Shown one piece after another: positions 26,487 through 37,456 of a stretch of 64,000 bases of DNA. The notes beneath the pieces were generated by a model. The model did no database searches and was not told the origin of the DNA. It saw only the letters and a program-made list of their open reading frames with translations. The position numbers were made by a program, and so were the translations under genes. Numbering within the stretch: the stretch's first letter is position 1; each line of letters starts with the position of its first letter. This DNA is from Pseudomonas sp. SG20056 (GTDB taxonomy: Bacteria; Pseudomonadota; Gammaproteobacteria; Pseudomonadales; Pseudomonadaceae). The stretch is taken from the NCBI RefSeq assembly GCF_031764535.1, contig NZ_CP134499.1, positions 3,038,001 through 3,102,000 on the forward strand, given 5' to 3'.

Positions 26487-28835
26487 TTAGAACGTCTGAC
26501 CGAGAGAGAACTGGAAAATCTGCGTATCGGCATCATCCGGCTTGATGATTGGCATGGCCAAGCTAAAGCTCAACGGACCCAGAGCTGTAATCCAGGTCAG
26601 GCCAACACCGACGGAGCTGGCCAGGTTGCCTGGATCAATGCTGCCGCACTCTTCCTGCGACTTACCGCAATTGGTGTCGAAGACGTTACCCACATCCCAG
26701 AACAGCGCAGTACGCAGGGAACGCTGATCCTTGACGAACGGCATGGGGAACAGCAGTTCAGCGCCACCTTGAATCAGGACGTTACCGCCAAATGGCAGCG
26801 GATCTTGATCCGGATCGAAGGCTGTACCTGGGTTAGTACCACGGCTCGGCGTACTACGCGGCCCGAGGCTGCTATCTTTGAAACCACGCACCGAGTTGAA
26901 ACCACCCGCGTAGTAGTGCTCGTAGAACGGCAGATCGGAAGTAGAGCCATAGCTCTCGCCATAACCCAGCTGGGTATGCAGACGCAGGGTATAGGTGTCA
27001 CTCAGTGGTTTGAAAACCTGACCACGGTAATCCACCTTGAAGAACGACAGGTCACTGCCCGGCACTGTGGTTTCGAATACCAGACTTTGCGAGTGACCAC
27101 GATTAGCCAGCACGCCGCGGTTTAGAGTCGACTCAGACCAGCCAATGGATGCCTTGAGGTTCAGGTAGCTGTCACCTTCTTCCTCGATAAAGTTAAAAAT
27201 TTCGTCGACGGTATACACGCCAGTGCCGATGCTATCGTTCTGGATGGTCAGGCCATAAGTCAGGCGCGAGGTATCGCTGATTGGATAACCAATGCTGGCA
27301 CCTGCACCATAGCTGTCCACCGAATAGCTGGACACATCGGTATTCAACTCGTCGTAATCGGTCTCACGGAAGAAGGCGTTATAGCCCAGGCTAACGCCGT
27401 CTGGTGTCCAGTAGGGGTCAACGAACCCGAAGTTGTAGTTGCTCTGGTATTCGCTGCGCGTAAGCCCGACGCTGACCTTGTTACCTGTACCAAGGAAGTT
27501 GTTCTGAGTAATCGAGCCACCGAGAATCAGGCCGGCGTTCTGGGCAAAACCGACGCTGGCAGTGATGGAACCGGAAGCCTGTTCTTCAACGCTGTAGTTG
27601 ACGTCGACCTGGTCATCGGTGCCCGGCACCTGCGGGGTTTCGACGTTGACTTCCTTGAAGTAACCCAGGCGCTCCAAACGGGTCTTGGACTGGTCAATCA
27701 GGTAAGTTGAAGCCCAACCACCTTCCATCTGACGCATTTCACGGCGCAGCACTTCGTCTTCCGACTTGGTGTTACCACGGAAGTTGATGCGATTAACGTA
27801 AGCACGCTTGCCCGGATCGACCACAAAGGTAATCGACACGGTGCCATCATCATGGGCTTCTGGCACACCGTTGACGTTGGCGAAGGTATAACCTTCGTTA
27901 CCCAGACGCCGGGTGATCAGTTCGGACGTGGTGGTCATCACTTTGCGCGAGAACACCTGCCCTTCCTGAACCAGCAGCAGGGCACGGACTTCTTCTTCCG
28001 GCACCTTCAGCTCACCGCTGAGTTTGACCTCACGCACGGTGTACTTCTCGCCTTCGTCAACGTTGACCGTGACATAGACATGCTTCTTGTCCGGGGTAAT
28101 GGATACCTGAGTCGAACTGATATCCATATTGATATAGCCGCGATCCAGGTAATAGGAACGCAGGCGCTCCAAGTCACCGGAGAGTTTCTCACGGGCGTAC
28201 TTGTCATCATTCTTGAAGAAGGACAGCCAGTTGGTGGTCTTCAACTCGAACAGGTCAATCAGATCTTCATCGGAAAAGACCGAGTTACCCACCACGTTGA
28301 TGTGCTGAATCGCGGCTACCGAGCCTTCATTGATATTGATCTTCAAGGCCACGCGGTTGCGCGGCTGCGGGATCACTTCGGCTTCGATTTCGGCGGAATA
28401 ACGACCCTGGGCAACGTACTGGCGCTGCAGCTCGTTGCGCACGCCCTCAAGGGTGGCGCGCTGGAAGATCTCACCCTCGGCCAGACCAGACTGATTCAGA
28501 CCTTTTAGCAAGTCTTCACTGCTGATGGCTTTGTTGCCCTCAATCTCGATACTGGAAATCGATGGACGCTCAACCACAGTGACAACCAGTACATCGCCAT
28601 CGCGACCGAGCTGGATATCCTGGAAGAAACCAGTTTTGAACAGTTCGCGAGTAGCCTCAACCAGTGACCGGTCATCGGCTTGCGCGCCCACATTAAGGGG
28701 CAAGGCACCGAATACACTGCCAGCGGAAACACGCTGCAGACCGGTAACCCGGATATCGGAGATGGTGAAGGACTCGGCGTGAACTTCGGTGATCATCAGT
28801 GCGGCAAGCACCGCAGGTAGCAGCAGACGTTTCAT
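26487..28835 (-). CDS. bamA: Outer-membrane assembly factor BamA
   Basis: Core of the BAM complex that inserts beta-barrel proteins into the outer membrane. It has 782 residues from the ATG 28835, with AAAGGA upstream. A signal peptide (1-20, ending EVHA) is followed by five POTRA domains (about 22-420; the first starts SFTISDIRVTGLQRV) and a beta-barrel with GGFNSVRGFKDSSLGPR in the conserved loop 6 motif (VRGF). The last residue is Phe (FSLGQTF), as in most outer-membrane barrels. Flanked by rseP and ompH in the usual order. Confidence 0.98.
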   Translation of the reverse strand: MKRLLLPAVLAALMITEVHAESFTISDIRVTGLQRVSAGSVFGALPLNVGAQADDRSLVEATRELFKTGFFQDIQLGRDGDVLVVTVVERPSISSIEIEGNKAISSEDLLKGLNQSGLAEGEIFQRATLEGVRNELQRQYVAQGRYSAEIEAEVIPQPRNRVALKININEGSVAAIQHINVVGNSVFSDEDLIDLFELKTTNWLSFFKNDDKYAREKLSGDLERLRSYYLDRGYINMDISSTQVSITPDKKHVYVTVNVDEGEKYTVREVKLSGELKVPEEEVRALLLVQEGQVFSRKVMTTTSELITRRLGNEGYTFANVNGVPEAHDDGTVSITFVVDPGKRAYVNRINFRGNTKSEDEVLRREMRQMEGGWASTYLIDQSKTRLERLGYFKEVNVETPQVPGTDDQVDVNYSVEEQASGSITASVGFAQNAGLILGGSITQNNFLGTGNKVSVGLTRSEYQSNYNFGFVDPYWTPDGVSLGYNAFFRETDYDELNTDVSSYSVDSYGAGASIGYPISDTSRLTYGLTIQNDSIGTGVYTVDEIFNFIEEEGDSYLNLKASIGWSESTLNRGVLANRGHSQSLVFETTVPGSDLSFFKVDYRGQVFKPLSDTYTLRLHTQLGYGESYGSTSDLPFYEHYYAGGFNSVRGFKDSSLGPRSTPSRGTNPGTAFDPDQDPLPFGGNVLIQGGAELLFPMPFVKDQRSLRTALFWDVGNVFDTNCGKSQEECGSIDPGNLASSVGVGLTWITALGPLSFSLAMPIIKPDDADTQIFQFSLGQTF

Positions 28836-28924
28836 GAAGTCCTTTCTTATTCCAACTGACAATAAAAAATCTGCCGCTTAGCGCGACACGTCTTGTTCGT
28901 ACCGAGAGCGTAATTCAGCAGCGG

Positions 28925-30277
28925 CTACAGACGACCCAAATCGTTTACCAGGGCCAGCAACATCACCCCGATGACCAAACTGATGCCGATCTGCATCCCC
29001 CAACCCTGTATCCGTTCCGACAGCGGGCGACCACGCACCCACTCGACCAGATAAAAAAGCAGATGCCCCCCATCCAGCACGGGGATAGGCAACAAATTAA
29101 GAACCCCCAGACTAATGCTCAAGTAGGCAAGAAATTTAAGAAAATCACTCAAACCCGACTCAGCAGAAGCGCCCGCCACTTTAGCAATGGTTATCGGCCC
29201 GCTCAAGTTTTTTACCGAGAGCTCACCAAACAGCATTTTCTTCAGAGAATTAAGGGTTAGAACGCTCATTGTCCAAGTATTTTTGGCACCTTCGGCGATG
29301 GCTTCTAACGGGCCATAGCTGACTTCACGCAGCATCTCCGGCGGCCATTTGCCACCCGCCACCCCGGCGCCTAGATAACCACTAAGGGCCTCACCCTCAC
29401 CTCGTGCAGCCAAGGTAAGCGGTACATCCAGCTGCTGACCTTGACGCTCGACCGACAAGCTGATTTTTTTACCTGGTAAACCGCGGACCTGATCTACAAG
29501 CTGTTGCCAATCCGCAAGGGGCTGACCATCTAGCGCAAGCAAACGATCACCGACCTGCAAGCCCGCAGCAAATGCAGGGCCTTCGGGGTCAAGCTGCGCC
29601 AGAATCGGCTCCAGCGCCGGACGCCAAGGCCGAATACCTAATGAAGAGATAGGGTCCGGCTCATCGGCACCACGCAGCCAGTTATCCAGGACGATCTGCC
29701 GAGGACTGTCGACCGAGGAACCCGGCTCGCGTACCGCGAGATCCAGTCGACCACTTTCACCCAACCGGCTGACCAGCTGCAGATTCACCGCAGCCCAGCC
29801 CGTAGTGGGCTCGCCATCAATCGCGACAATTTCCTGCCCGACCTGCAAGCCGGCGACATCGGCCAGGCTACCCGCCTCAACCGCGCCGATAACCGGGCGC
29901 ACCTGCTGGCTGCCCAGCATCGCTACAACCCAGAAAAATAGAAGAGCAAGGAGGAAATTCGCCACTGGGCCGGCCGCCACAATGGCAATACGCTGCTGGA
30001 CCGACTTGCGATTGAACGACTGATCAAGCAACTCCGTCGGCACATCACCTTCGCGCTCACCAAGCATTTTCACGTAGCCACCCAGCGGGATGGCGGCCAC
30101 TACAAATTCGGTCCCCTGGCGGTCATGCCAACGCAGCAACGGGCTGCCAAAGCCTACGGAAAACCGCAGCACCTTGACGCCACAACGGCGGGCGACCCAG
30201 AAGTGTCCATATTCGTGGATGGTTACCAGCACCCCAAGCGCAACAAGGGTACCGACCAGCATATAAAGCGCACTCAT
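28925..30277 (-). CDS. rseP: Site-2 metalloprotease RseP (MucP type)
   Basis: An intramembrane zinc protease that cleaves the anti-sigma factor (MucA/RseA family) after envelope stress and so releases the extracytoplasmic sigma factor AlgU/RpoE. It has 450 residues from the ATG 30277: HEYGH (21-25) in the first membrane helix, two PDZ domains (about 115-300), and the second zinc-site motif LPIPVLDGGHLLFY in the C-terminal membrane part. It lies upstream of bamA, whose malfunction it senses indirectly. Confidence 0.97.
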   Translation of the reverse strand: MSALYMLVGTLVALGVLVTIHEYGHFWVARRCGVKVLRFSVGFGSPLLRWHDRQGTEFVVAAIPLGGYVKMLGEREGDVPTELLDQSFNRKSVQQRIAIVAAGPVANFLLALLFFWVVAMLGSQQVRPVIGAVEAGSLADVAGLQVGQEIVAIDGEPTTGWAAVNLQLVSRLGESGRLDLAVREPGSSVDSPRQIVLDNWLRGADEPDPISSLGIRPWRPALEPILAQLDPEGPAFAAGLQVGDRLLALDGQPLADWQQLVDQVRGLPGKKISLSVERQGQQLDVPLTLAARGEGEALSGYLGAGVAGGKWPPEMLREVSYGPLEAIAEGAKNTWTMSVLTLNSLKKMLFGELSVKNLSGPITIAKVAGASAESGLSDFLKFLAYLSISLGVLNLLPIPVLDGGHLLFYLVEWVRGRPLSERIQGWGMQIGISLVIGVMLLALVNDLGRL

Positions 30278-30298
30278 CAAACTTCTCCGCGTCGGCGA

Positions 30299-31483
30299 TC
30301 AGCGCCGACTCAGCCATTGTTCGGCCAGATGGCGGGCCCGACCATCAGCGGCCAGCACCGTATCCAGGCTCTCAACCGCCAAGGCGGGCTCAGCATGCAG
30401 AACGTCTTCGATGATACTCGCGATCTCGGGAAAGCGGATGCGCCGCTCAAGAAACGCGGCAACCGCCACTTCATTGGCCGCATTAAGCATGGCAGGAGCA
30501 GTGCCGCCAGCCTGCGCCGCTTCACGCGCCAGGCGCAGACAAGGAAAGCGCTGTTCGTCCGGAGCCTGGAAGTCCAACCGAGCGATGGCGAACAGATCCA
30601 GCGGTGCAACACCGGAGTCAATACGCTCCGGCCAGGCCAAGGCATGACTGATGGGTGTACGCATATCCGGATTGCCCAACTGGGCCAGTACCGAACCGTC
30701 GACATAATCGACCAGCGAGTGGATCACGCTCTGTGGATGCACTACCACCTCAACCTGATCAGGACTGGCATCAAACAACCAGCAAGCCTCGATCAGCTCC
30801 AGGCCTTTGTTCATCATGCTCGCCGAATCAACCGAAATCTTGCGCCCCATTGACCAGTTCGGGTGAGCGCACGCCTGCTCGGGAGTGACAGCATGCAAAT
30901 GCTCCAGCGGCATCTCGCGAAACGGCCCGCCCGAGGCGGTCAATAGAATACGCCGCACACCGACTTGCTGCAGGCCGCGAGCGTAGTCACCCGGCAGGCA
31001 CTGGAAAATCGCATTGTGCTCACTATCGATGGGCAACAGCACAGCGCCGCTTTTACGCACAGCCTGCATAAACAGCGCGCCCGACATCACAAGAGCTTCT
31101 TTGTTGGCCAGCAGCACCTTCTTGCCAGCCTCAACGGCTGCCAGGGTCGGCGGCAAGCCTGCCGCACCGACGATAGCAGCCATCACCGCATCCACTTCAG
31201 GATGCGCTGCCACTTCACACAACCCCTCGGGACCATGCAGCACGTGAGTAGCTAGACCAGCTGCACGCAGACCTTCTTGCAGGTGACGGGCATCCAGAGC
31301 CTGCGGCACCACAGCAAAGCGCGGGCGGTAGATCATGCACAACGCCTCCAGTTCAGTCAGACGACTGAAGCCAGATAGCGCAAAGACTTGATAACGCTCA
31401 GGGTGACGCGCAATGACATCGAGGGTGCTCAGACCAATCGAGCCGGTCGCCCCCAGCACAGTGATCTGCTGCGGATGACTCAC
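30299..31483 (-). CDS. dxr: 1-deoxy-D-xylulose 5-phosphate reductoisomerase
   Basis: Second step of the MEP isoprenoid pathway, using NADPH. I choose the GTG at 31483, which overlaps the cdsA stop as GTGA and gives 394 residues starting (M)[19 protein letters not shown]. This matches the family N-terminus; an ATG at 31507 would add eight residues inside cdsA. Other motifs are [27 protein letters not shown] and [19 protein letters not shown]. Located between cdsA and rseP. Confidence 0.96.
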   Translation of the reverse strand: MSHPQQITVLGATGSIGLSTLDVIARHPERYQVFALSGFSRLTELEALCMIYRPRFAVVPQALDARHLQEGLRAAGLATHVLHGPEGLCEVAAHPEVDAVMAAIVGAAGLPPTLAAVEAGKKVLLANKEALVMSGALFMQAVRKSGAVLLPIDSEHNAIFQCLPGDYARGLQQVGVRRILLTASGGPFREMPLEHLHAVTPEQACAHPNWSMGRKISVDSASMMNKGLELIEACWLFDASPDQVEVVVHPQSVIHSLVDYVDGSVLAQLGNPDMRTPISHALAWPERIDSGVAPLDLFAIARLDFQAPDEQRFPCLRLAREAAQAGGTAPAMLNAANEVAVAAFLERRIRFPEIASIIEDVLHAEPALAVESLDTVLAADGRARHLAEQWLSRR

Positions 31484-32295
31484 AGCGCGCCCCAACCCGC
31501 TAGCCATAGCAGCGCGGCGAACACAGGAATCGCCGCCGTCAGGCTGTCGATACGGTCCAACACGCCGCCGTGGCCCGGCAGCAGATTGCTGCTGTCCTTA
31601 ACTCCGGATTGGCGCTTGAACATGCTTTCGGTCAGATCACCGACCACCGAGATCAACACCACCACGGCGGTGCCGGTCAAGCCCAGCAACAGACTGGCAA
31701 ACGACCAGTCACGGTAAATCGCCACACCCACACAGATCAGCAGGGTCGCCAGCAGGCCACCGAATACCCCCTCCCAGCTTTTACCGGGACTCACCTGCGG
31801 GGCCAGCTTACGTTTGCCGAAGCGGCGGCCGGCGAAATAGGCGCCGATATCCGCCCCCCACACCAGCACCATCACCGCGAGAATCAGCCAATTCGCCTCA
31901 GGCCACTGCTTGAACAGCACCAGGCCCTGCCAGGCTGGCAGCAGAATCAACAAGCCAATCAGCAATCTGATCGGAGCCTGAGTCCAGTAACGGCTGCTGG
32001 CTGGATAACCCAACACCAGAAAGGTTGCTACTACCCACCAGACAACCCCAAGCAACAGCACCCAAAGCGCCAACGCCGGCAACAGATACAAGCCAAACAA
32101 AAACGCAGCTACCAGCGCGGCGTAGGCCACGCGCTGCACCTGAGCAGTAAATCCTGCCAGCCGCGCCCACTCCCAGGCGCCCAAACTGACCACCGCACCG
32201 ATAAACAGCGCAAACAGAGCGCCATTGAGCAGAAAGAAGCCACCCAGAGCGAATGGCAACAGCACCAGCGCCGTGATAATTCGTTGTTTGAGCAT
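31480..32295 (-). CDS. cdsA: Phosphatidate cytidylyltransferase CdsA
   Basis: Makes CDP-diacylglycerol, the precursor of all phospholipids, from CTP and phosphatidic acid. It has 271 residues with about eight membrane segments and the CDS signature near the C-terminus ([20 protein letters not shown]), with the preceding [12 protein letters not shown]. It overlaps uppS by one base upstream and dxr by four bases downstream. Confidence 0.97.
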   Translation of the reverse strand: MLKQRIITALVLLPFALGGFFLLNGALFALFIGAVVSLGAWEWARLAGFTAQVQRVAYAALVAAFLFGLYLLPALALWVLLLGVVWWVVATFLVLGYPASSRYWTQAPIRLLIGLLILLPAWQGLVLFKQWPEANWLILAVMVLVWGADIGAYFAGRRFGKRKLAPQVSPGKSWEGVFGGLLATLLICVGVAIYRDWSFASLLLGLTGTAVVVLISVVGDLTESMFKRQSGVKDSSNLLPGHGGVLDRIDSLTAAIPVFAALLWLAGWGAL

Positions 32296-33050
32296 CAGCT
32301 ACGGGCCTCAGCAGCCACCTGATCGCTGGTTTTCCCAAAGCGACGCTGGCGGCTAGCAAAATCGGCCAAGGCTTTGCGCATGGCGTCGTGTTTGAAATCC
32401 GGCCAAAACAGGTCGGAGAAATACAGCTCGGTGTAAGCCAGCTGCCAGAGCAGGAAGTTACTGATGCGGTGCTCACCACCGGTGCGGATGCACAGATCCG
32501 GCAGCGGCAAATCGCCGGTTACCAGGCAGCTCTGCAGTAACTCAGGGGTAATGTCCTCGGCGCGCAAATGACCACCTTGAACTTCACGGGCCAAACGTTG
32601 CGCCGCCTGAGCGATATCCCACTGGCCACCATAGTTGGCCGCCACTTGCAGGACAAAGCGTTTGTCGCCAGCAGTCTGCGCTTCAGCCTCACGCATCGCG
32701 GCCTGCAACTCAGGGTGAAAGCGTGAGCGATCACCAATAATGCGCAGACTGATGTCATTGGCATTGAGTTTCTTCGCCTCGCGGCGCAGTGCACTGAGGA
32801 ACAACTCCATCAGCGCACTGACTTCCTCGGCCGGGCGCTGCCAGTTTTCACTGGAAAAGGCGAACAGAGTCAGCACCTCGACGCCCGCCTCGGCGCACAC
32901 CTCGATCACCGCACGCACCGCATCGACACCGGCTTTATGACCGGCCACGCCGGGCAACAGACGCTTCTTCGCCCAGCGATTATTACCGTCCATGATGATC
33001 GCCACATGCCGTGGCACGGCGAACGGACTACCGTCTTTGGTCTTTTCCAT
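32295..33050 (-). CDS. uppS: Undecaprenyl diphosphate synthase
   Basis: Extends farnesyl diphosphate with isopentenyl diphosphate to the C55 carrier lipid used for peptidoglycan and O-antigen. It has 251 residues with catalytic Asp21 in HVAIIMDGNNRWAKKR (15-30) and the conserved FAFSSENWQRP and LCIRTGGEHRISNFLLWQ segments. It lies between frr and cdsA as in E. coli. The DUF368 transporter earlier in the window may recycle the same lipid. Confidence 0.97.
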   Translation of the reverse strand: MEKTKDGSPFAVPRHVAIIMDGNNRWAKKRLLPGVAGHKAGVDAVRAVIEVCAEAGVEVLTLFAFSSENWQRPAEEVSALMELFLSALRREAKKLNANDISLRIIGDRSRFHPELQAAMREAEAQTAGDKRFVLQVAANYGGQWDIAQAAQRLAREVQGGHLRAEDITPELLQSCLVTGDLPLPDLCIRTGGEHRISNFLLWQLAYTELYFSDLFWPDFKHDAMRKALADFASRQRRFGKTSDQVAAEARS

Positions 33051-33066
33051 GACGATATCCTGGCCG

Positions 33067-33624
33067 TTAAACGGCCATCAAATCCGCTTCTTTCTGCTTC
33101 ACTGCCACTTCGATTTCCGCGACAAACTTGTCGGTCAGCTTCTGGATTTCGTCGGCCGCACGGCGCTCTTCGTCTTCGCTGATTTCCTTCTCTTTAACCA
33201 GGTCTTTCAACTGGCTCAGGGCGTCACGACGAATATTGCGCACCGCCACACGACCATCTTCAGCCGCATCACGCGCCTGCTTGGTGAAGCCCTTACGGGT
33301 TTCTTCGGTCAGCGCCGGCATGGATATCAGCAGCAGCTCACCCAGGTTGGTCGGATTGAAGCCCAGGCCGGAGCTCTGGATCGCCTTGTCGACAGCAGAC
33401 AGCATGTTGCGCTCGAAGGCCACAACCTGCAGGGTGCGGGCGTCCTTGACGGTGACGTTGGCCACCTGGTTCAGCGGGGTGTCGGAGCCGTAGTAAGGCA
33501 CCATCACGCCACCTAGGATGCTTGGGTGGGCCTGACCGGTACGGATTCGGCTGAAGGCATGAACCAGTGATTCCAGGCTCTTTTGCATACGCACTTGGGC
33601 GTCTTTCTTGATCTCATTGATCAT
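33067..33624 (-). CDS. frr: Ribosome recycling factor
   Basis: Works with EF-G to split ribosomes after termination. It has 185 residues from the ATG 33624 ([20 protein letters not shown]), with the three-helix bundle pattern and [23 protein letters not shown] and RNIRRDAL. Its first codons overlap the end of pyrH by 11 bp, so translation is probably coupled. Confidence 0.97.
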   Translation of the reverse strand: MINEIKKDAQVRMQKSLESLVHAFSRIRTGQAHPSILGGVMVPYYGSDTPLNQVANVTVKDARTLQVVAFERNMLSAVDKAIQSSGLGFNPTNLGELLLISMPALTEETRKGFTKQARDAAEDGRVAVRNIRRDALSQLKDLVKEKEISEDEERRAADEIQKLTDKFVAEIEVAVKQKEADLMAV

Positions 33625-34363
33625 GTTTATCTTCCTCAATCAGAGTGCCTTCAGCGCCGCCGACTACAACGTTCAGCAGGGCACCAGGCTTGTTCATGTT
33701 GAAAACACGCAACGGCATATTATGGTCGCGGCACAGGCAGATGGCCGTCAGGTCCATTACGCCCAGCTTGCGGTCGAGCACCTCATCGTAGGTCAGGCGA
33801 TCGAACTTCTCGGCATGCGGGTCTTTGAATGGATCGGCAGTGTACACACCATCGACCTTGGTGGCCTTCAACACCACGTCGGCATCAATCTCGATGGCGC
33901 GCAGGCAAGCGGCCGAGTCGGTGGTAAAGAACGGATTACCAGTGCCAGCGGCGAAAATCACCACCTCACCGGTTTTCAGATGGCGCATAGCCTTGCGGCG
34001 ATCGTAATGATCAGTCACCCCGACCATGGAGATGGCCGACATAACGATGGCCGGAATGTTCGAACGTTCCAGGGCGTCGCGCATGGCCAGGGCATTCATT
34101 ACAGTGGCCAGCATACCCATGTGGTCGCCGGTTACCCGGTCCATGCCCGCAGCACTCAGCGCCGCGCCACGAAACAGGTTGCCACCGCCGATCACCAGCC
34201 CGACCTGTACGCCAATACCGACCAACTGGCCGACTTCCAGAGCCATGCGGTCAAGCACCTTGGGATCGATGCCGAAATCTTCCGACCCCATCAGGGCCTC
34301 GCCGCTAAGTTTGAGCAGAATGCGCTTGTAGCGCGGTTGACGACCACTCATCTGCTGAGCCAT
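33614..34363 (-). CDS. pyrH: UMP kinase
   Basis: Phosphorylates UMP to UDP; feeds pyrimidine nucleotide pools and cell-wall precursors. An amino-acid-kinase fold protein of 249 residues from the ATG 34363, with GGAGAG upstream. Motifs include [15 protein letters not shown] (near 10-24), [25 protein letters not shown] and [10 protein letters not shown]. It is upstream of frr and downstream of tsf, separated from tsf by a terminator-like hairpin. Confidence 0.97.
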   Translation of the reverse strand: MAQQMSGRQPRYKRILLKLSGEALMGSEDFGIDPKVLDRMALEVGQLVGIGVQVGLVIGGGNLFRGAALSAAGMDRVTGDHMGMLATVMNALAMRDALERSNIPAIVMSAISMVGVTDHYDRRKAMRHLKTGEVVIFAAGTGNPFFTTDSAACLRAIEIDADVVLKATKVDGVYTADPFKDPHAEKFDRLTYDEVLDRKLGVMDLTAICLCRDHNMPLRVFNMNKPGALLNVVVGGAEGTLIEEDKHDQ

Positions 34364-34500
34364 TGCGAGTCTCTCCTGCGGCGTTTGAATTCTGTGCAAA
34401 CCTTCGGTTCGCTTTTATCGAGCGCTTCGACAGCGCCCCGAGTCATTGGTGCCAAAGCCCCAACCACCCCACAGCTTAGCTGTGCCCTCAATTTGACAAA

Positions 34501-34528
34501 GAGGCCGCGCGCGTTAGCGGGCAGCCTC
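34501..34528 (-). terminator. Probable terminator after tsf
   Basis: On the minus strand GAGGC-T-GC ... GC-C-GGCCTC can pair around a GC-rich interior, followed by TTTG. It begins about 25 bases after the tsf stop. The T run is short, so termination may be partial. Confidence 0.6.
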
Positions 34529-34553
34529 TTCGGGGCAACAGCGGTTAGCCGTC

Positions 34554-35420
34554 TTACTGCTTGCTGGCAGCAGCTACTTGCGCAGCAACTTCTTCAGCAA
34601 AGTTGTCGACTGGCTTCTCGATACCTTCGCCAACCTTGAAGTAGGTGAAGGAAACGATTTCAGCACCGGCTTTCTTGGCCAGAGCACCGACCTTGATTTC
34701 CGGATCCTTAACGAAGGCTTGCTCAACCAGGCTGGCTTCAGCCAGGAACTTCTGGATACGACCAGCAACCATCTTCTCGACGATTTCAGCCGGCTTGCCC
34801 TTGATCTTGTCTTCGTTGAGGCTGACGAACACGGCTTTCTCGCGCTCGATGGCTTCAGCAGACACTTCCGAAGGCAGCAGGAATTCAGGGTTGCTTGCAG
34901 CTACGTGCATGGCGATGTCTTTAGCCAGTTCGACGTTGCCGCCCTTGAGCACAACCACAACACCGATCTTGTTGCCGTGCAGGTAAGAACCCAGAACGTC
35001 ACCTTCAATACGCGCCAGACGACGGATATTGACGTTCTCACCAGTTTTGGCAACCAGGGCCAGACGGGCTTCTTCTTGAGCAGCGATCAGCGGCTCAACT
35101 TCGGTCATCTTGTCAGCAAAGGCTTTCTCGACGCTGGCAGCAACGAAGTTCTTGAAATCGTCCTGCAGAGCCAGGAAGTCGGTCTGCGAGTTGACTTCGA
35201 GAATGACGGCAGTCTTGCCATCTTCCTTGATGCTGATGGCGCCTTCAGCAGCCACGTTGCCGGCTTTCTTGGCAGCTTTGATCGCGCCGGAAGCACGCAT
35301 GTCGTCGATGGCTTTTTCGATGTCGCCGCCAGCCTTGGTCAAGGCCTTCTTGCAATCCATCATGCCTTCGCCAGTACGCTCACGCAGTTCTTTAACCAAC
35401 GCTGCAGTAATTTCTGCCAT
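34554..35420 (-). CDS. tsf: Elongation factor Ts
   Basis: Exchanges GDP for GTP on EF-Tu. It has 288 residues from the ATG 35420 ([20 protein letters not shown]), with the two signature segments [16 protein letters not shown] and [14 protein letters not shown]. The core EF-Tu-binding TDFL is present. It follows rpsB after a strong hairpin, the usual rpsB-tsf order. In-frame sequence upstream of the ATG has no support. Confidence 0.98.
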   Translation of the reverse strand: MAEITAALVKELRERTGEGMMDCKKALTKAGGDIEKAIDDMRASGAIKAAKKAGNVAAEGAISIKEDGKTAVILEVNSQTDFLALQDDFKNFVAASVEKAFADKMTEVEPLIAAQEEARLALVAKTGENVNIRRLARIEGDVLGSYLHGNKIGVVVVLKGGNVELAKDIAMHVAASNPEFLLPSEVSAEAIEREKAVFVSLNEDKIKGKPAEIVEKMVAGRIQKFLAEASLVEQAFVKDPEIKVGALAKKAGAEIVSFTYFKVGEGIEKPVDNFAEEVAAQVAAASKQ

Positions 35421-35544
35421 TTCAAAATCCTCTGGATAGGTTGTTAACCATTCCACCCGCGAAAACGGGCGCTCAATTCGTAACGCATTGCCGACAATGA
35501 CCAGAAACGATTGCAACTGCACGTCGACGATGGTTTTCAAGGTG

Positions 35545-35573
35545 GCAAAAAGGGGGCAAAGCCCCCTTTTTGC
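35545..35573 (-). terminator. rpsB-tsf intergenic hairpin (attenuator or terminator)
   Basis: GCAAAAAGGGGGC-TTT-GCCCCCTTTTTGC is a perfect 13-bp stem with a 3-base loop, between rpsB and tsf. It reads as an intrinsic terminator in both directions. In E. coli a terminator here partly reduces tsf expression relative to rpsB; the same is inferred. Confidence 0.9.
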
Positions 35574-35602
35574 GAACTAAGCAAACGCTAGGCGCGTTTT
35601 AC

Positions 35603-36346
35603 TTAGCCTTCAGCAGCTTCTGCAGCCGGGGCTTGCTCAACGAACTCGTCGGCGCCGCCGTTAGCGTTGGTGCGACCACGGATTACCGAGTCAGCCATGG
35701 CACCCATGTACAGCTGGATGGCGCGAATGGCGTCATCGTTACCTGGGATGATGTAGTCAACGCCTTCCGGGCTGCTGTTGGTATCGACGATGCCGATAAC
35801 TGGGATGCCCAGCTTGTTGGCTTCGGTGATAGCAATGCGCTCGTGGTCAACGTCGATCACGAACAGAGCGTCTGGCAGACCGCCCATGTCCTTGATACCA
35901 CCCAGGCTGCGATCCAGTTTTTCCAGATCACGGGTGCGCATCAGGGCTTCTTTCTTGGTCAGCTTGGCGAAAGTACCGTCCTGAGACTGAACTTCCAAAT
36001 CACGCAGACGCTTGATCGAGGCGCGGATGGTTTTGTAGTTGGTCAGCATGCCGCCCAACCAGCGATGATCAACGTACGGCGAACCACAACGTGCTGCTTC
36101 TTCAGCAACGATCTTGCCAGCGGAACGCTTGGTGCCCACGAACAGAATCTTGTTTTTGCCCGAAGCCAGTTTCTCAACGAAGGACAGCGCTTCGTTGAAC
36201 ATTGGCAGGGTTTTTTCAAGGTTGATGATGTGGATCTTGTTGCGCGCGCCGAAAATGTACTTGCCCATTTTCGGGTTCCAGTAACGGGTCTGGTGGCCGA
36301 AGTGCACACCGGCCTTCAGCATATCGCGCATGTTGACTTGGGACAT
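35603..36346 (-). CDS. rpsB: 30S ribosomal protein S2
   Basis: Small-subunit ribosomal protein of 247 residues from the ATG 36346 ([20 protein letters not shown]). Signatures include [32 protein letters not shown] and [18 protein letters not shown]. First gene of the long minus-strand translation and envelope block. The 285-bp region to the divergent map gene contains its promoter. Confidence 0.98.
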   Translation of the reverse strand: MSQVNMRDMLKAGVHFGHQTRYWNPKMGKYIFGARNKIHIINLEKTLPMFNEALSFVEKLASGKNKILFVGTKRSAGKIVAEEAARCGSPYVDHRWLGGMLTNYKTIRASIKRLRDLEVQSQDGTFAKLTKKEALMRTRDLEKLDRSLGGIKDMGGLPDALFVIDVDHERIAITEANKLGIPVIGIVDTNSSPEGVDYIIPGNDDAIRAIQLYMGAMADSVIRGRTNANGGADEFVEQAPAAEAAEG

Positions 36347-36487
36347 GATAGTTCCTTGATAAGTCGGGTTAGGCCTCCACGCATCCCGATCTCCAACCCG
36401 GCGAACTTGTCGCAAGGCACCCAGGAAACCGTGTCGATACGTGTGTGGGTTTAAGCTTTCGAGCACACAGCCCGTAAAGCGGCGCGT

Positions 36488-36493
36488 TTTATA
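36488..36493 (-). promoter_or_regulatory. Probable -10 box of rpsB
   Basis: TATAAA preceded by TGG on the minus strand, 142 bp upstream of the rpsB ATG and followed by a GC-rich start region. No matching -35 is obvious at 17 bp. The long leader between this box and rpsB may hold a translational control element, which I cannot define. Confidence 0.4.
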
Positions 36494-36631
36494 CCATAAA
36501 AGTCAGGAGCAAGCTACTCGCAGACAGCAACATATGCAGCCAAGTCAGCCGCATGTTTAACGTGGCGCTTATGGCTGGCGACTTGTAGCTGTTAAGATGT
36601 CGCCCTTTCTGTTCGCGTTCGAGAGCCGCAC

Positions 36632-37414
36632 ATGACCGTCACCATCAAAACGCCCGACGAAATCGAGAAAATGCGCGTAGCCGGTCGCTTGGCTGCCGAA
36701 GTTCTGGAAATGATTGGCGAACACGTCAAGCCCGGCGTCACCACCGAAGAGCTTGATCGCATCTGCCATGACTATATTGTCAACGTGCAACAGGCCATCC
36801 CTGCGCCGCTCAATTACAAAGGCTTTCCCAAGTCGATCTGCACTTCGGTCAACCACGTGGTCTGCCACGGCATCCCGAATGACAAGCCGCTGAAAGAAGG
36901 CGACGTGATCAACATCGATATCACCGTAATCAAAGATGGCTACCACGGCGATACCAGCAAGATGTTTATGGTTGGCAAGGTGCCGGAGTGGGCTGAGCGC
37001 CTGGCCAAGATCACCCAGGAGTGCATGTATAAAGGTATCGAACTGGTCAAGCCGGGCACGCGCCTGGGCGACATCGGCGAGGTGATCCAGAAGCATGCGG
37101 AGAAGAACGGTTTCTCGGTGGTGCGCGAATACTGCGGCCACGGCATTGGCGCGGTGTTCCATGAAGAACCGCAAGTGCTGCACTACGGCCGCGCCGGCAC
37201 TGGTATGGAACTCAAGGAAGGCATGACCTTCACCATCGAGCCAATGATCAACCAGGGGCGCCCGGAAACTCGCACCCTAGGTGACGGCTGGACCGCGATC
37301 ACCAAGGACCGCAAGCTCTCCGCCCAGTGGGAGCACACCATTCTGGTGACCGCTGATGGCTACGAGATCTTCACCCTGCGCAGTGATGACACCATCGCCC
37401 GCACATCGGCCTGA
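36632..37414 (+). CDS. map: Methionine aminopeptidase, type I
   Basis: Removes the N-terminal methionine from new proteins. It has 260 residues with the five metal ligands Asp96, Asp107, His170, Glu203 and Glu234 as counted, and substrate-binding His79 (NHVVCHGIP). Signature REYCGHGIGAVFHEEPQVLH. Divergent from rpsB; glnD follows 42 bp later. The map/rpsB divergence is the conserved gammaproteobacterial layout. Confidence 0.97.
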   Translation: MTVTIKTPDEIEKMRVAGRLAAEVLEMIGEHVKPGVTTEELDRICHDYIVNVQQAIPAPLNYKGFPKSICTSVNHVVCHGIPNDKPLKEGDVINIDITVIKDGYHGDTSKMFMVGKVPEWAERLAKITQECMYKGIELVKPGTRLGDIGEVIQKHAEKNGFSVVREYCGHGIGAVFHEEPQVLHYGRAGTGMELKEGMTFTIEPMINQGRPETRTLGDGWTAITKDRKLSAQWEHTILVTADGYEIFTLRSDDTIARTSA

Positions 37415-37456
37415 GCCGCTCGCTGAGTCTGCTGTATAGATAGAAGGAAGGCCGCA

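Noticed and set aside
28836..28924. Possible attenuator between rseP and bamA
   Set aside because: Complementary six-base arms exist but are about 40 bases apart; too weak to call.
34470..34484. CACAGCTTAGCTGTG palindrome between tsf and pyrH
   Set aside because: A single short dyad without a matching regulator motif or second copy; probably chance or part of a weak hairpin.
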